From assembly GCF_016808335.1 (NCBI RefSeq), contig NC_053148.1:16768433-16832432 (forward strand): DNA of 64,000 bases. The letters run 5' to 3'. The translations under genes were made by a program, and so were the position numbers. This document shows positions 11,782-24,000 of this stretch, piece after piece (within the stretch, counting starts at the first letter, position 1; the number at the start of each line of letters is the position of its first letter). Source of the stretch: Panicum virgatum. Taxonomy: Eukaryota; Streptophyta; Magnoliopsida; Poales; Poaceae. The notes below the pieces were generated by a model, which worked only from the letters and a program-made list of their open reading frames with translations, was not told the DNA's origin and did not search any database.

Positions 11782-12196
11782 TGTCGGTGTTTACCGCCAA
11801 GCCTGATCAGGGATACCTTTAGCAGTAGGGTTTGTAGGTAGGGATCGACTGCTCTAAAACTCGATGGTACAAGGAACACAAAGATTTAGACAGGTTCGGG
11901 CCGCGAGTTTGCGTAATACCCAACATCCTGTGTTGTTTGTATTGCCTTAGGTATTGATGATTGTTTGAAGGGGTCCCTGCCCCTCCTTATATATCTGGGG
12001 GGACAGAGATACATGGAAAGTCCTAGCTGAGTACAGCTGGAGTCCTACTACAACACAATCGGGTAGTTTCCTTTGTACTACAGCTAGTTCTATGCCTATT
12101 CGGGTAGTTACAAAAGAGGTAGGGTACATCCATGAGCTATCCCTTACTCTAGAAAATTCTATGTCTATAAGCAGTCCCGCAGTCCCGGGTCTGACA
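11782..12196 (-). repeat. 5' LTR of gypsy copy 1
   Basis: This is the 415-bp partner of the LTR at 2635-3050. In element orientation it has a TATATAAG-type box (complement near 11987-11994) upstream of the presumed transcript start. The TGGCGCGCC primer-binding region lies directly inside it at about 11763-11781 (complement). Confidence 0.92.
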
Positions 12197-12201
12197 CACA
12201 A

Positions 12202-12436
12202 AGATGCCTTTTTAGCTGAGTTAGCCAGATTCTGTGGTCGAAATAATGACCCCATTCTGGTTGTGGGTGACTTTAACATAATCAGGTTTTCTTCTAAGAA
12301 GAATAAAAATACTGGGGTACATGCTCACTCTGACAAATTTAATTATACCATCTCATCTTATGAGTTTATTGATATTCACATGAATGGTGGGAAGTATACT
12401 TGGTCTAACAATCAATCCCCCCCCAACCTTATAAAG
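12202..12436 (+). pseudogene. LINE ORF2 endonuclease, middle piece
   Basis: Downstream of the gypsy insertion the endonuclease frame resumes with FLAELARFCG and VVGDFNIIR, the conserved GDFN box. The frame changes near 12440 after a C-run, apparently by one extra base. The next frame opens with DRALIYKDW and contains SDHNPI, the conserved DH motif near 12514-12535. The frameshift separates endonuclease and reverse-transcriptase parts. Confidence 0.85.
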
Positions 12437-12437
12437 A

Positions 12438-14676
12438 TTGGATAGAGCTCTCATCTATAAAGATTGGGATTACTTATTCTCTCTGGTTACTCTACACAAA
12501 CTACCAAGAGATATCTCTGATCACAACCCGATCATCTTAAGCACTCTAGCAGATTCTCCCAAGAAACACATTTCCTTTAGGTTTGAGCTAGCCTGGTTAA
12601 GACATCAAGATTTTATCCCCTTGGTCAAGGATATTTGGGATAGACAGTGCTTTGGACTTTCTACTCTAGACAGAATTCAGGGAAAGATCAAAAAGGTCAA
12701 ACAATTCTTAAAAGGCTGGGATTTCAATCAGCGTGGTGTTCAGAAAAAAGCCAAGCAGGATTTAAAAGATGGACTTCTCATCTTGGAACAACTAGAGGAG
12801 GAAAATCTTCTGTCCATAGATCAGTTACATCAGAAAGTTCGCATTATCCACACCATAATGAAAATGTGTGAAGAAGAAGAATTGTATTGGTTCAAAAGAT
12901 GTCCTGAGAAGTGGCTTCTAGAGGGAGATGTGAACACAGAATTCTTTAACAGAGTGGCCAATGGTAGAAAGAGAAGGAAACATATCCTTTCCCTTGATAA
13001 TGAAGGCAGCACCATTGAAGGAGAAGTAGCCCTTTTGGAACATGCTACTCAGTATTATAAACAGCTCTTTGGCCCAGCACCTAGAAACATCCTTCCTATT
13101 GATCCTAATCTCTGGCTTGATGATGAGAAGGTCACTGAGGAAGACAACCTTCTCCTTACCCAACCTTTTTCAGAATCTGAAATCAAATATTCCCTCTTCC
13201 AAATGGAGAAGAACAAGGCTGCTAGCCCAGATAAAATTCCCATAGAGTTCTACCAGTGTTGCTGGGAGGTGATCAAACAAGATATCTTGGATCTTTTTCA
13301 AGAATTCTACCTCGACACTTTGGATGTGTGTAGGCTCAATTATGGGATTATTACACTGTTACCTAAAGTTCAAGATGCAGCAAAAATCCAACAATACAGA
13401 CCCATTTGTCTTCTTAATTGTTTATACAAGTGGATTACCAAGGTTTTGACTATTAGGCTAGAATCTCTAGCTAATAGACTTATCTCCAAATCCAAATATG
13501 CTTTAGTTAAAGGAAGAAATATCATGAATGAGTGCTTGCATTACATGAGGTGTTACATGAAACTAAAAGAAAAAAGACAGTGGGGGTTGTCCTGAAACAG
13601 GACTTTGAGAAAGCTTATGATAAAGTCAATTGGGCATTTCTATTTGACTGCTTAAAGATGTGGGGCTTTAATGAATCCTGGTGCTTGTGGATTAGTAAAG
13701 TAGTGACTGGAGGTGATGTTTGTGTTAAGTTGAATGATCAAGAAGGACCCTATTTTGTAAGTCATAAGGGTGTAAGACAGGGGAATCGCTTGTCTCCCAT
13801 CCTTTTCAACTTTGTTGCTGATTATTTAGCAAGGATGGTCAGACAAGCATAGAACAACAATCTCATTTCTGGTCTAGCTACCAATCTGATCCCCAGAGGT
13901 GTTGCCATATTACAGTATGCCGATGATTCTATAATTTGCCTACAACATGATCTAACAAAAGCAAGAAACATGAAGCTTTTGTTATATATGTATGAGTTGA
14001 TGTCAGGTCTGAAGATCGACTTTAATAAAATTGAAGTTATTCTTATCCATGGTGATGATGAACTTTGTCTCATTTATGCTGAAATATTCAACTGCCATGT
14101 AGGGAAATTCCCTATCAAATACCTTGGGGTCCCTGTAAGTCCAAGCAGGTTGCATGTGGCCGACTGGACACCACTTGAGGAAAAAAACGAGAAAAAACTA
14201 GCCTCTTGGAAAGGGAGCTGCATATCAATTGCTGGGAGAATTACTCTTATTAACTCTAGTCTAACCAGCACATTCATATACCACATGTCTATGTACCTCT
14301 TACCTATTACTGTCACCAAGAATCTGGATAAGCAAAGAAGATCCTTCTTTTGGCAAGGGAATGGATTGAAGAAAAAATATCACTTAGTAAGATGGGAGGT
14401 GTTGTGTAAAAGTAAAAAGAAAGGTGGTTTGGGGATTAAGGGCATTAGGAAGCTGAATGTCAGCCTCCTATGCAAATGGTGGTGGAAGCTTGACACTGAG
14501 GAAGGACTGTGGCAAGATATTGTTAGGAAAAAATATATCAAATCTGATCTACTGCAAAATGTAAAACACAAAATAGATGATTCTCCTATCTGGGCTGATC
14601 TCCTCAAGTTCAGACCATTCTACTTAAGAGGAAGGAAGATCATTACAAAAAATGGCAAAAATTCCCTTTTCTGGAC
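12438..14676 (+). pseudogene. LINE ORF2 reverse transcriptase (frameshifted)
   Basis: This is a non-LTR reverse transcriptase. An ~380-residue open stretch runs to about 13595 and ends within the RT fingers (YRPICLLN). The frame shifts near 13565 and continues with QDFEKAYDKVNW, GVRQGNRLSPILF and the catalytic box QYADD near 13916-13930. A TAG at 13850-13852 interrupts it. The 3' part (FPIKYLGVP, SWKGSCISIAGRI, FFWQGN) is typical of plant L1 ORF2. At 14676 it is cut by the copia element, and the sequence resumes in frame at 30255. Two frameshifts and one stop make it non-functional. Confidence 0.93.
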
Positions 14677-16632
14677 TGAAAGCATCTAGGCCCCTAGTGG
14701 GTTTTGGAGTATTGATTGACAACACGATTAAAGGACTAACTTGTTTGCATGAAATTATAAGCAGAAATTTAATTGTGACATTGGTATTAAACAAGATGGC
14801 TCATGTGTTGCAAGCAAGTGTGTTTTATCCCATTAGCATAATGTGTATGTGACAAGCAAAACAAGAAAAGAAAAAATAGAGCAAGGTATTCATGGTTGAT
14901 ATAAAGGCTCTAATATTTGTGAAGGCTTGTTAAACTTATGATGGGATTCAAAATGACAAGTAAAGGTTTTGTGAATGAGATGTGATATACTTATGCATAG
15001 TCTCAAATATGGAAGAACTTGTCATTTGTGATAAATAAGTGATTAACAAAAGAAGCAAGCAAGGCAAAAGTGAATGAGACATGAGTTTATGCATATATGA
15101 TGTCTCAAATTGGAAAGCTTGCATAAGAGATTGAATTGAGAATTCAGATTGACAAAGAAGATTTCATGCATGACATAATTCAACATGAGTTCAAGATGGA
15201 TGGCTAGGATAAAGGTAGAGGACCGAGAGGCGTGTTTCAAGAGGCTAAGCAAGCGACGGCTTGGGGGAGTAAAGAAACCGATATGGGTCAAAGGCCGAAG
15301 ATCCTAGAGTCATGGAGAGCTCTATGTTGAAGAGTGTTATTATTCAAGTGAAGAAGGTGACTTGTGAATCAAAGTTGGATCTCATTCCTATGCAAATCGA
15401 ATATTCAAAGTCACTAGCTCAAAGCGGGCATGCTCAAAGAATGAAGATGTTGATGCCCTCACGGATTGATCGAAGAAAGATCGGCATGATCATAATGAGA
15501 AGCTCAAGTGAGAATCGTGGAGATTGTATATTTCATTTATGCACTTGAGTATAGATATGCCGTACTATCAAGAGGGATGCAACATCATTAGGTTTAGATA
15601 ATACCAAAAGTGCTCATAACAGTCCCTAGAGAGTTTAGCCTAAAGAGAGTGCTAACTGCAGAAATCAGAGAGAAACCGGTCGGAGCCGGCAGAGCCTCCA
15701 ACATCTAGTATTCAAATCTGAACGGTTTGACTGGTCTGGTGGACCAGTCTGACCGGTCTAACACTGACAGGGGCAACGGCTAGTTTTTGAGAGAGGGGTA
15801 TTTATACCCCATGACTTCACTCATTCGTGGGTGCTGATGCCATAACTTCCAGAACACATTTGAGAGCCTTGTGAGCACTTGGAGAGTCCTCCCCAACCTC
15901 CCTTTGTGAGAATTGCTTGATTCAAGTTGAATCTTTGAGTTGGGTTGAGTGAATCCATTCCTTGAGAGTCATTTGAGCAAGAGAGTCATTTGAGCAAGAG
16001 AGATTGAGCCCTAGCTTTTGAGCACTTGCGGTTGCGTCAGCCAACTTGATTGAAGCATTTGTTACTCTTGGAGCATCGGCTCCTAGACGGCTAGGCGTCG
16101 CCGCCTAGCTCCCAAGATTGTGGTGAGCAGCGGTAAGTTTGTTGCAGCGGCGATTGTGTGCCACAAGGGCGCATGGTCATATAGTGGAGAGAGGAGATAG
16201 CTTGACCTTGGGGTCACTACAAGCTTCCTCAACGGAAAGTAGTATTCACACGTGGGTGCACAGGGTGAATCCGAACTTTGGTAAAACAAACCACCATGTC
16301 TCCTTGCATCATCTTCATTTCAGTTTGATTTACTTACCTTGCATTTATAGTCTTTGAGTTTGAATTGTGCTTCCGCTCGATCTACTTGGGTGTGCTCTAC
16401 TTGTGTGTAGGGACCTAATGATATTGATAGAAATACTCTGCAATAGCCACACTCCAAGTTTCATATAGGTTCAAGCTCGAGAAGGGGATTAATCCCTGCT
16501 GTGACCTGTCTGCCTGTTGAGACCGGTCTGACCGGTCCAGGCACAGTCAGTAGGAGCTAAGTGCTGAAATTTGAAGAAACGCCTATTCACCCCTCCTCTA
16601 GGCTACGACATCATGTGATAAAGGTCCTTTCA
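14677..16632 (+). repeat. 5' LTR of the copia element
   Basis: This is a 1956-bp LTR, TGAAAG...CTTTCA. It is about 57 bp shorter than its partner. The clearest length differences fall at clusters of ACCGGTCTG units near 15680-15760 and 16520. In the 3' LTR a ~40-bp 'ggcaaaagtgaatgagac' segment near 28621-28680 is also doubled. Confidence 0.93.
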
Positions 16633-16634
16633 AT

Positions 16635-16646
16635 TGGTATAAGAGC
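16635..16646 (+). other. primer-binding site of the copia element
   Basis: TGGTATAAGAGC begins two bases after the 5' LTR. It matches the complement of the plant initiator methionine tRNA 3' end (TGGTATCAGAGC) with one mismatch. Confidence 0.85.
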
Positions 16647-16687
16647 TTTGGTCTCCGGATTGAAGCCTAACCGCTTGGAGAATCACA

Positions 16688-18520
16688 ATGTCGACATCTT
16701 GCAAGGTGTCGTTTGAACCCCTTGGTATGAATGGCTCAAACTACATTTTTTGGTCAGCTCATATTCGTGATGTCTTAAGGATCATGGGTCCTTCCTTTGA
16801 GCAAGCTATTAAAACTAGCATTCTACCAAGAGATCTCACTAATTTGACAAATAAAGAAAAAGAATGCTTGTTGTGTAATCGTCGTGTCATTGACCTCTTG
16901 TTTGAGAGCATGAACAAAGATTTTGCAAATTCTATACAAGAGGAGAAGAAATTTTCAAGAATACGTCTTGATGCATATCGCCTTTGGCAACTCCTCGAAG
17001 CAATATGAAAAGAGGATAGTGACAACGAAGATCAAGAAGAAGATGAAGAGTCACTAAAGGAGTATACTACTTTAGAAAACTATACTCATCCTCTTGTCAC
17101 ATCTTCCGATGATCAAGGAAGAAAAGAGAAGAAGTCTGCTGGTTCTCTGTTAGAACCGGTCAGACCAGTCTGACCAGGGAAAGGCACAAAGAGAGCAGGA
17201 AGTGCTCCCGACGGCGATCAAGGGAAGCACGAGTTTCATATGAGTCAACATCTTCGAGTGATGTTGATCACAAGTGCTTGACCGCCGAAATCAAGAAAGA
17301 AGATAGCCAAGGAGTTAATCAAGCAATGAAATTCGAAGAAGAGCTTGATAAGCTCAAGATATCTATGCCTCTTTGGTAAGAAAATCAGAGAATTTATCTA
17401 CTACCTCCTTATCTCGTATAGATTTTTTAGAGAAGGAGAATCAAGTGCTCAAAGCCAAGTTGGAGAAGCTCACTAGTGAGCATGTGGCTTTGCAAGGAAC
17501 TCATACGGAACTTGAAAAAATCCGATGAGAAGCTTGTGGACTCACATGTCTCACTTGAAGTGGCTCATGAGGTTATGGTTACAACGGTAAAGTCCTATGA
17601 ACCTCCATCTCACACTAGCACATGCTCACAAGTTCAAATTGATTTGACTTGCACTAAACCATGTTGTTCTCAAGCGAGCCAATCTAGCATTGAGCAAGTA
17701 TTTGTAGAATCTTGTGATGACTTCATTGCACAAGAAAATGAAGAACTTATACATGAAGTAAAAAGGCTCAAAGAAGAAGTGATCAAGTTGAAGGGCAAGG
17801 AGCAAGTGAGACCTTCTCAAGATAACATAGACTCTATGGTGAAGAAGCTTGAGAAGGGTTCAAACATCACTAGCTCAACCTCTCAACAAGTTCAAAAGAG
17901 CATCAAGCACAAGATTTTAAGAAAGAAGTCTCTAGGACACATCAAGTGCTATAGATGCCTAGATAAAGGGCATTATGCAAGAAATTGTCAAATCAAGCCT
18001 GCTGAGGAAGAGCGACTTTCAAGAAGTCAAAGAAAGCTCGCAGAAAATAGTGTGCTTTGGATGCAGAAAAAAGGGGCACATGGTTCACTGCTGTCCTCAG
18101 CAGTTCAGGTCTGACCAGACCGGTCAGACTGGTCACACCCGACCGGTCAGACCGGTCCAGGCCAGTGCAGCTGTAGGACCTACCAAGAAGCCCTCAAAGC
18201 CCACTCTTCCACTCAATAAGCCTTGTGATGCTCAGAAGCATAAGAATAAAGTCAAGAGCACCTTCATCAAGCTTAAACATCGAATTTGCTATACTTGTCG
18301 AGCAAAAGGTCATATGAGCAAGGATTGCCCGAACGGTAACTTGCCTAACTCAAAATTTGTTCAATATGACTTTGCTAAACTTGGGAAAGACAAGATGAGT
18401 ACTTATGCTACTAAGGTGATCAAATCACCCAATGTTAGAATAAGAGCAATTTGGGTTCCCAAGTCTATTGTGGCTAACATTGTAGGGCCCAACAAGAATT
18501 GGGCACCAAAGAAAGCTTAA
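16688..18520 (+). pseudogene. gag of the copia element (degenerate)
   Basis: The frame opens with MSTSCKVSFEPLGMNGSNY, a copia gag start of the NGSNY..W type, and runs to a stop at 17006-17008. Several frame changes follow. The nucleocapsid end has three CCHC knuckles (C-x2-C-x4-H-x4-C): CYRCLDKGHYARNC at 17947-17988, CFGCRKKGHMVHCC at 18053-18094 and CYTCRAKGHMSKDC at 18287-18328. A frameshift lies between the first and second knuckles. The ACCGGTCAG micro-repeat is embedded in the coding text near 18110-18165. The region is translated there as TGQTG..RPVRPV. No protease follows. Confidence 0.85.
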
Positions 18521-21010
18521 AAGGTTGCAGTTACATGGAGATGCATTGGAGAGCTTGGCTCGTTGAAGTTTATTGTGCATTCATGTCATTGACCAAGTTC
18601 AAGGAATAATTTTGCATATCTTCATCCAATGTCATCTCGGTAACTCGTTTCTAATTTTAAATTGCATTAGTCACTTAACTCTTGATAAGTACAAGTATGT
18701 CACTTGTGTTGAGCTTGTGATATTCTAAATAAGTGACTAAGGCATTTTTCTTTGAGTTACTCCCCATATGCCGTGAGATGCGTTTAATGGCTCTTGTGTA
18801 GAGCAATGTCTTATCCTAGTGCAGATAAGAAAATTCATCAAGCCAACCATTCAGGGGTACAAGACATGAACAAAATGAGGGCTACTGCAGTTCTGCCTGG
18901 TGTGACTGGTCTGACCGGTCTGAACCAGAAAACTGCAGCAGACAGAAGAAACGAGAAAGAAGCCATGTGCAAAAGGTTCTTTCTCAGTGCATAAATTTAA
19001 GAAGCATCTCATGGGGTCATGTACTACAGGCAGTAAGAGAATCTAGCACAATCTCACTTAAATATCATTTTATGTGCTTTGTGACAAAATTGTCAAAGTA
19101 ATCTCTCTTAGTCCTTTAATATGGATAAAGTGCATCTAAAAGAAATTCAAAACTCTTATGCACTTATTTAGGGGGAGATCATTTTAAAACTTGTGTCCTT
19201 GGGACTAACATTTTCTTCGAGTGAATTTGTAGTCTCTCTTGGTGTTGATTATGCTCTTTATGGATCCAATGAGTTAATGTGAGTTTATTCATCTAATGGA
19301 TCAAATGTTGATTGACTAAGTATGATCATGAGTACTTGTGCTACATTGAACACTATTTCTCATCTTTGAGAGCTAGTGTTGCCTCTAAATTATTTAAGCA
19401 CAAGTTTAAGTGACTAAAAGGCAAAGGTATGTTTTCTACTCATTATGTTTTACCTTTGAGCATCTATGCCACATGTTCATGCTAGTGTGTGCATCAAGCT
19501 CAAGAAATCCTGTCACATAGATATTTAGCTAAAACCTTACTAATTATGACTAAGTGTCAATCTTAAGTAAAATTGTGTAAGGTTTATGCTAAATCCTCTA
19601 GTGTGGTGATAGCTTGACTTGTTGCTTGGTATGAGTGTTATAGGATAGATGTTTTGAAAAACTCAACTAGCATGACAGGTTGTGTGCCAATTTGAAAATA
19701 TTTGAATCTTGGTCTTTGTGACCGTATCAAGCCACTTGTGACTATTGTTCTCATTGATTGCTTGATGGCTAGTCACAAGTGGTGAGATTTTTTGAAGTCC
19801 TTAGATCCCTATCCATATCACCTCTCCCATCCAAGGACTGGTTATATATTGGAAACATCCTATCTTCCTTGGAAGTAACAAGGAGCTTGTGTTCAGAAAT
19901 AGTTCATTATCAAAAATGCTCCATAAGTTAATTCTCTCCTTCCTATCTCTTTTCATGGTTAGCACATAAGGTTAGAAAAATATGAAATTTTGGAAGTGCT
20001 TAACCATTTGATTCAAGGAATTATCACTCACAAAACACTCTTGCACAATTTTTCTGCACAGGGTCGGATCATCCTGGGTTACCCCGGATGATCCGGTCAA
20101 ACAGTGATGTTCGGCACTGAGTAAGTCCGGATGATCCGGCTTTAGTCTGGATGATCCGAGGTTCCTCCCTTTGGATGACACGATAACCTCTAGAGAACTC
20201 ACTTTTCAGCGGCCAGGGGCCGACCAGTCTGACCGGTCTGCCCGATTGGTCTGACCGGTCCAACCCGGCAACTTCCATTTACCCCCCCTCCGCGGGGTAA
20301 AATAGTCAAAATCTTCACTTCTTTCACAGTTTTGCCACAGACTCCACTCCTCTTTCACCCATGCGCCGCCCTCTCTCACCTTTCCCTCTCCATCTCCACT
20401 CCATTGGAGATTTGAAGATCTAGCCCTCGAGTTGGTCATTCCATCACTGGATTTGGGGCTAGAGGGGGCGGATTGACCGGTGGTGCGGCCGGTTTTGAAG
20501 ATCTACACGAGTTCTTCTCTCACTCAAGGTATCAAAGTTCAAATCCTACGATCTCTTAGCTCCGTGCATATTCTTTCGATTTCTTTGGTCAAGTAGTTCC
20601 TGCTAGGCCTAGGAACCACCCTCTAAGAGATCAAATCGTTTCATGAACGGCATTGCTAGGAATCAAACTCTAGGGTTCGGGCGCAGCCCGACCGGTCTGA
20701 CCGGTCCGCCCGAGCGGTCAGACCGGTCGGTCTGGCCAGAACATAAATCCTCAGATGAATGCCTTGATTTGTTCCTAAGAGATGCTAGATGTTATTCATA
20801 CTGTTCATAATTTTTATCTAGCAATATTTATGAACAATGATCATCAAATTTGAGCCCTTTCTCTTGTTCCTGTCAGGGACCAGTCTGACCGGTCCATCCG
20901 ACTGGTCTAACCGGTCTGAGGCTGACAGAACCCAGTTTTCAGTTTCAAGTGCAGCTCTAATCTATTTCTATCCAGATTTTGTGATTTGCTTCTCATGATC
21001 TAATCCCAGT
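18521..21010. other. long non-coding interior of the copia element
   Basis: Between gag and the downstream ORF I see no pol-type coding sequence in any frame. The stretch carries clusters of ACCGGTCTG units (near 18905, 20225-20265, 20690-20745, 20880-20920). It also has a second micro-repeat, GGATGATCCG, four times at about 20066-20160. The middle part is AT-rich and anonymous. Confidence 0.6.
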
Positions 21011-24000
21011 ATGAATGCTTCCTATCTCAGGTTGGAGATCATGAATCGATATGTGAGAAATTGTGAGAAGAGAAGCAAACTCAATGAGGATCGAGGTGCA
21101 CGAGTAGCTGGAGGGGCCTCGAGCAGCAGTGGCACCGAGGCAGCTGCAGTTGTGTCAGCTTCACAGCCTCTTGCAGCAGGTCCTAGTCAGCGTGAGTTGA
21201 GACCGAGAAGGTGTGATGGTCCAGGTTTTTAAATAGCCAATTTAGGGTAATTAGAACCAAATCATGCATCATTAAATAGGAAACCTTGAATTAATGCATG
21301 TGTATACATGAATGTCTATATGTATGTGTGTCTATGTGTGTGTTTGAACCCAGGGGAGAACACTTGAATAACTTTTGAACCGAGGCACGTGTGCATATGA
21401 AATTGATTAGGCATCTCATTAACATCATGGTAAACCAAAGTTTAGTTGGGGTCAAGGGGAGAAAATGAAGTTTTACACATGAAATGATGAGTTCTTCAAA
21501 TTACAGCTTTCAAACGTTTAAATCATCTTTCAAATCATAACGAACAGGTATTAAAAATGAATTTTAAACTGTTGCTCAAATGAATTTTTGCCCAAAACCA
21601 ATGTTATAGGTTTTCGAATGACAAACAACTTTTGTGTTCAAAGTTTTTCGAGTTATCACACAAAAATGGGAGAAAATTTTGAATTTCGAAGCATATAGTG
21701 CCTTTTCAAATGTACTCAAGTTTCAAATTTTATTTTTCAAACAAAGCCTCAAATGAAAAAGTGACTAAAACGAAAGTTGTAGATCTCGAAATTTTGAGCA
21801 AGTTTGGTATTCAAAAGTTTTTCAATTGACCTTTGGAATAGGGAGAAAATTTGAGTTTACAAAATGAAATTTTGAACTTTGCTTTAATTACGAAGTTGCC
21901 ATCATCTCCATCTCTCTCTCTTCTTCCTCTGTTTTCTCCCTCCCTCACGCCGTTCACCGTCGGTGCGCCGGCGACAGCCACACGCCGCGTCCCGGCCAAC
22001 TCCGCCTTGCGCGCCCACAGTATAGCCCAAAAACCGCTCGCCCTGGCACTTCCTTCACGCGACGCGCGTCCCCGACGCCTGGTGACGCGCCACGCCGCCC
22101 GCGCCATCGTCGACGGCCGTCGCCTCGCCGTCTCTCTCCTTTGCCGCATATCCCTTCCCCAGGCAGCACACCCGTGCCCAACTCGTCCTCCTCCTCATGC
22201 CCAGCGATACACAAGGGGCCGCGACCCCCTCTCTGCTTGCCCCGGAGCTCACCGTGAGCCATGGCCGCCGCCGCCCACGGCCACCACGGCGCCCCGCGCC
22301 ACCACCCACACCTTCCCCAAACCAAGTACCCCAGCACGACCACCGTCTCCCAGTGACCCTCCCAAACCCGGCCGCCGCTCCCAATCGTCGCCGACAAGCC
22401 ACCGCCGCGGCACAAAGCCCCGCCGGCCGCCCGCTCCACGTCGATCCCCCACCTCCGCCCTCTCCCCAACCAAGACAACCCGCCCACGGGCTCCCTCTCG
22501 CGCTGGTGAAGCTCCCCGGCCCGAGCTCGCCCCAAATCGGCCGCCGGAGCACCGCCTCCGCCGCTCACCGCCGCCGCCGCCGCCCCTGCGCCGCCGACTC
22601 GCCACCTCCGGCCGCCCCAGACGCCAATAGACCCACCAGTAGGTAGCACTCGCCGCCTCCTACCTCCTCCACACCTTCCTCGCCGCCGGCGAGCCTCGCC
22701 CTCGCCGGAAACCGGCCGGCCGCCGCCCTCTGTCGCCTCGTCTGTTCCTTGAACCGGCCAAGGGCCAAAACGCGAGTTCCCAATTCTTTTTAGGGGTCCT
22801 TCTGCAAAACACAGGGGCCTAGACATAATATTAGATTTGTTTTTAAATTTTTGCAGTGAATTTGTAAAGTTAATAGAAATTCGTAGAAAAATTCTAAAAT
22901 AGCAAATAAATACTTTTTGGAATCCTTATCAAAATCTCTACAAACTAGAACCATAATATGACCTATTTTAGTTAGAAATTTTTGCTGCAAAAATGGATTT
23001 ATGTTTAATAGTGCATAAAGACTAATTGTTTTTACCTTTTTAATAACCAATGTTTGGAGCCATAACGTGCTATGAAATTTTTTATGGTATTATGTACATG
23101 TGATTCTAGTGTTGTTATAAAAATTTCATAGTCAGTTTTCATGTCTAGATATAGATGCTATTAAATCTTGATTTATGAATAAGTGTGGTAGTTTTAATTT
23201 TTCACCACGTTATGCTTTTATACTGAGTTTGAAATTCCTACAGTAGGATCAACCCAATGAATATATTCCGTGGTAAAAATTTTAAGCACTCTACTACTAT
23301 TTAACATGCCCAAATAATTTATCTAGGTTTAAATTCACTAGATTATCATAAATAATTTCAATTTTTTAGAAAATTGTTATATTTTAACCAGTGAGTAGTT
23401 TTGAGTACATTATCATGTTGGAAACGTTTGGGACCCAGAAACTGAGTCTAACTATCTGTGTAAATAAATCTTGATTAATATAGTTTTAGCTTGACTTATT
23501 TTCTATACTTTGTAACTTGCAAAATAATATAGGAAACCAGTAGGTTTAGTCGTGTTATAACCTGTAGTACCCAGTAACATATTTCCGTGCTGTTTCTCAA
23601 GGTTTTGTAAGGCAGTGCTTTAATCGGATCGTCAACACTCAGCTAAAATTTCATTACCAGTGCTTGCATGATTTGACCTGTACAATTTAATCTTGTGATG
23701 TGGTTTTGCATGACTTAGCAAAATTTTGAAAACCACCCATTCCTCGTACGAACTAAATCAGGTTAAGTTACTACTCTATAAACGATTGCCCATGTGATAC
23801 GATTGTTTGCTATTTGTTAGACTACAACTTTATCGTGATATGAGTGTGTTTATCATACTGTTCTTGCATCACATATAGATACGACTACTCTCGCCGATGG
23901 TACGTACGAGCTGGTGCCTGAAGCGGAAGAAGGTCCCGGAGAAGCTCAAGTGAACTTCGCCAACGCCGTCGAGAAACCGAACCCGACTCCAGAAGCCTCG

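Larger units (their letters stand above)
2635..12196 (-). mobile_element. pol-less Ty3/gypsy element, copy 1 (minus orientation)
   Basis: The boundaries are TGTCGG at 2635 and CTGACA at 12196, flanked by the 5-bp duplication CACAA (2630-2634, 12197-12201). The ~415-bp LTRs are 2635-3050 and 11782-12196. On the minus strand the order is LTR, primer-binding region, gag, tandem array, antisense ORF, polypurine tract, LTR. No protease, reverse transcriptase, RNase H or integrase is present. The CHHC gag knuckle, the TGGCGC-type primer region and the antisense ORF are features I associate with the Tat lineage of plant gypsy elements. A near-identical layout appears inverted at 51660-61052. Confidence 0.93.

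Noticed and set aside
2635..12196. CACTA-type DNA transposon because of the CACAA/TGTCGG junction
   Set aside because: The direct terminal repeats of ~415 bp, TG...CA ends, 5-bp duplication and primer-binding region fit an LTR retrotransposon. CACAA is the target duplication.
12092..12445. Separate 110-residue gene across an LTR/LINE junction
   Set aside because: It is a chance fusion of LTR sequence with the LINE endonuclease frame across the insertion point at 12196.
21851..22826. Long overlapping ORFs on both strands of a GC-rich block (up to 290 residues)
   Set aside because: The block lies inside a solo LTR. ORFs on both strands are low-complexity Pro/Arg or Gly/Arg-rich, a compositional effect, with no domain or splice context.
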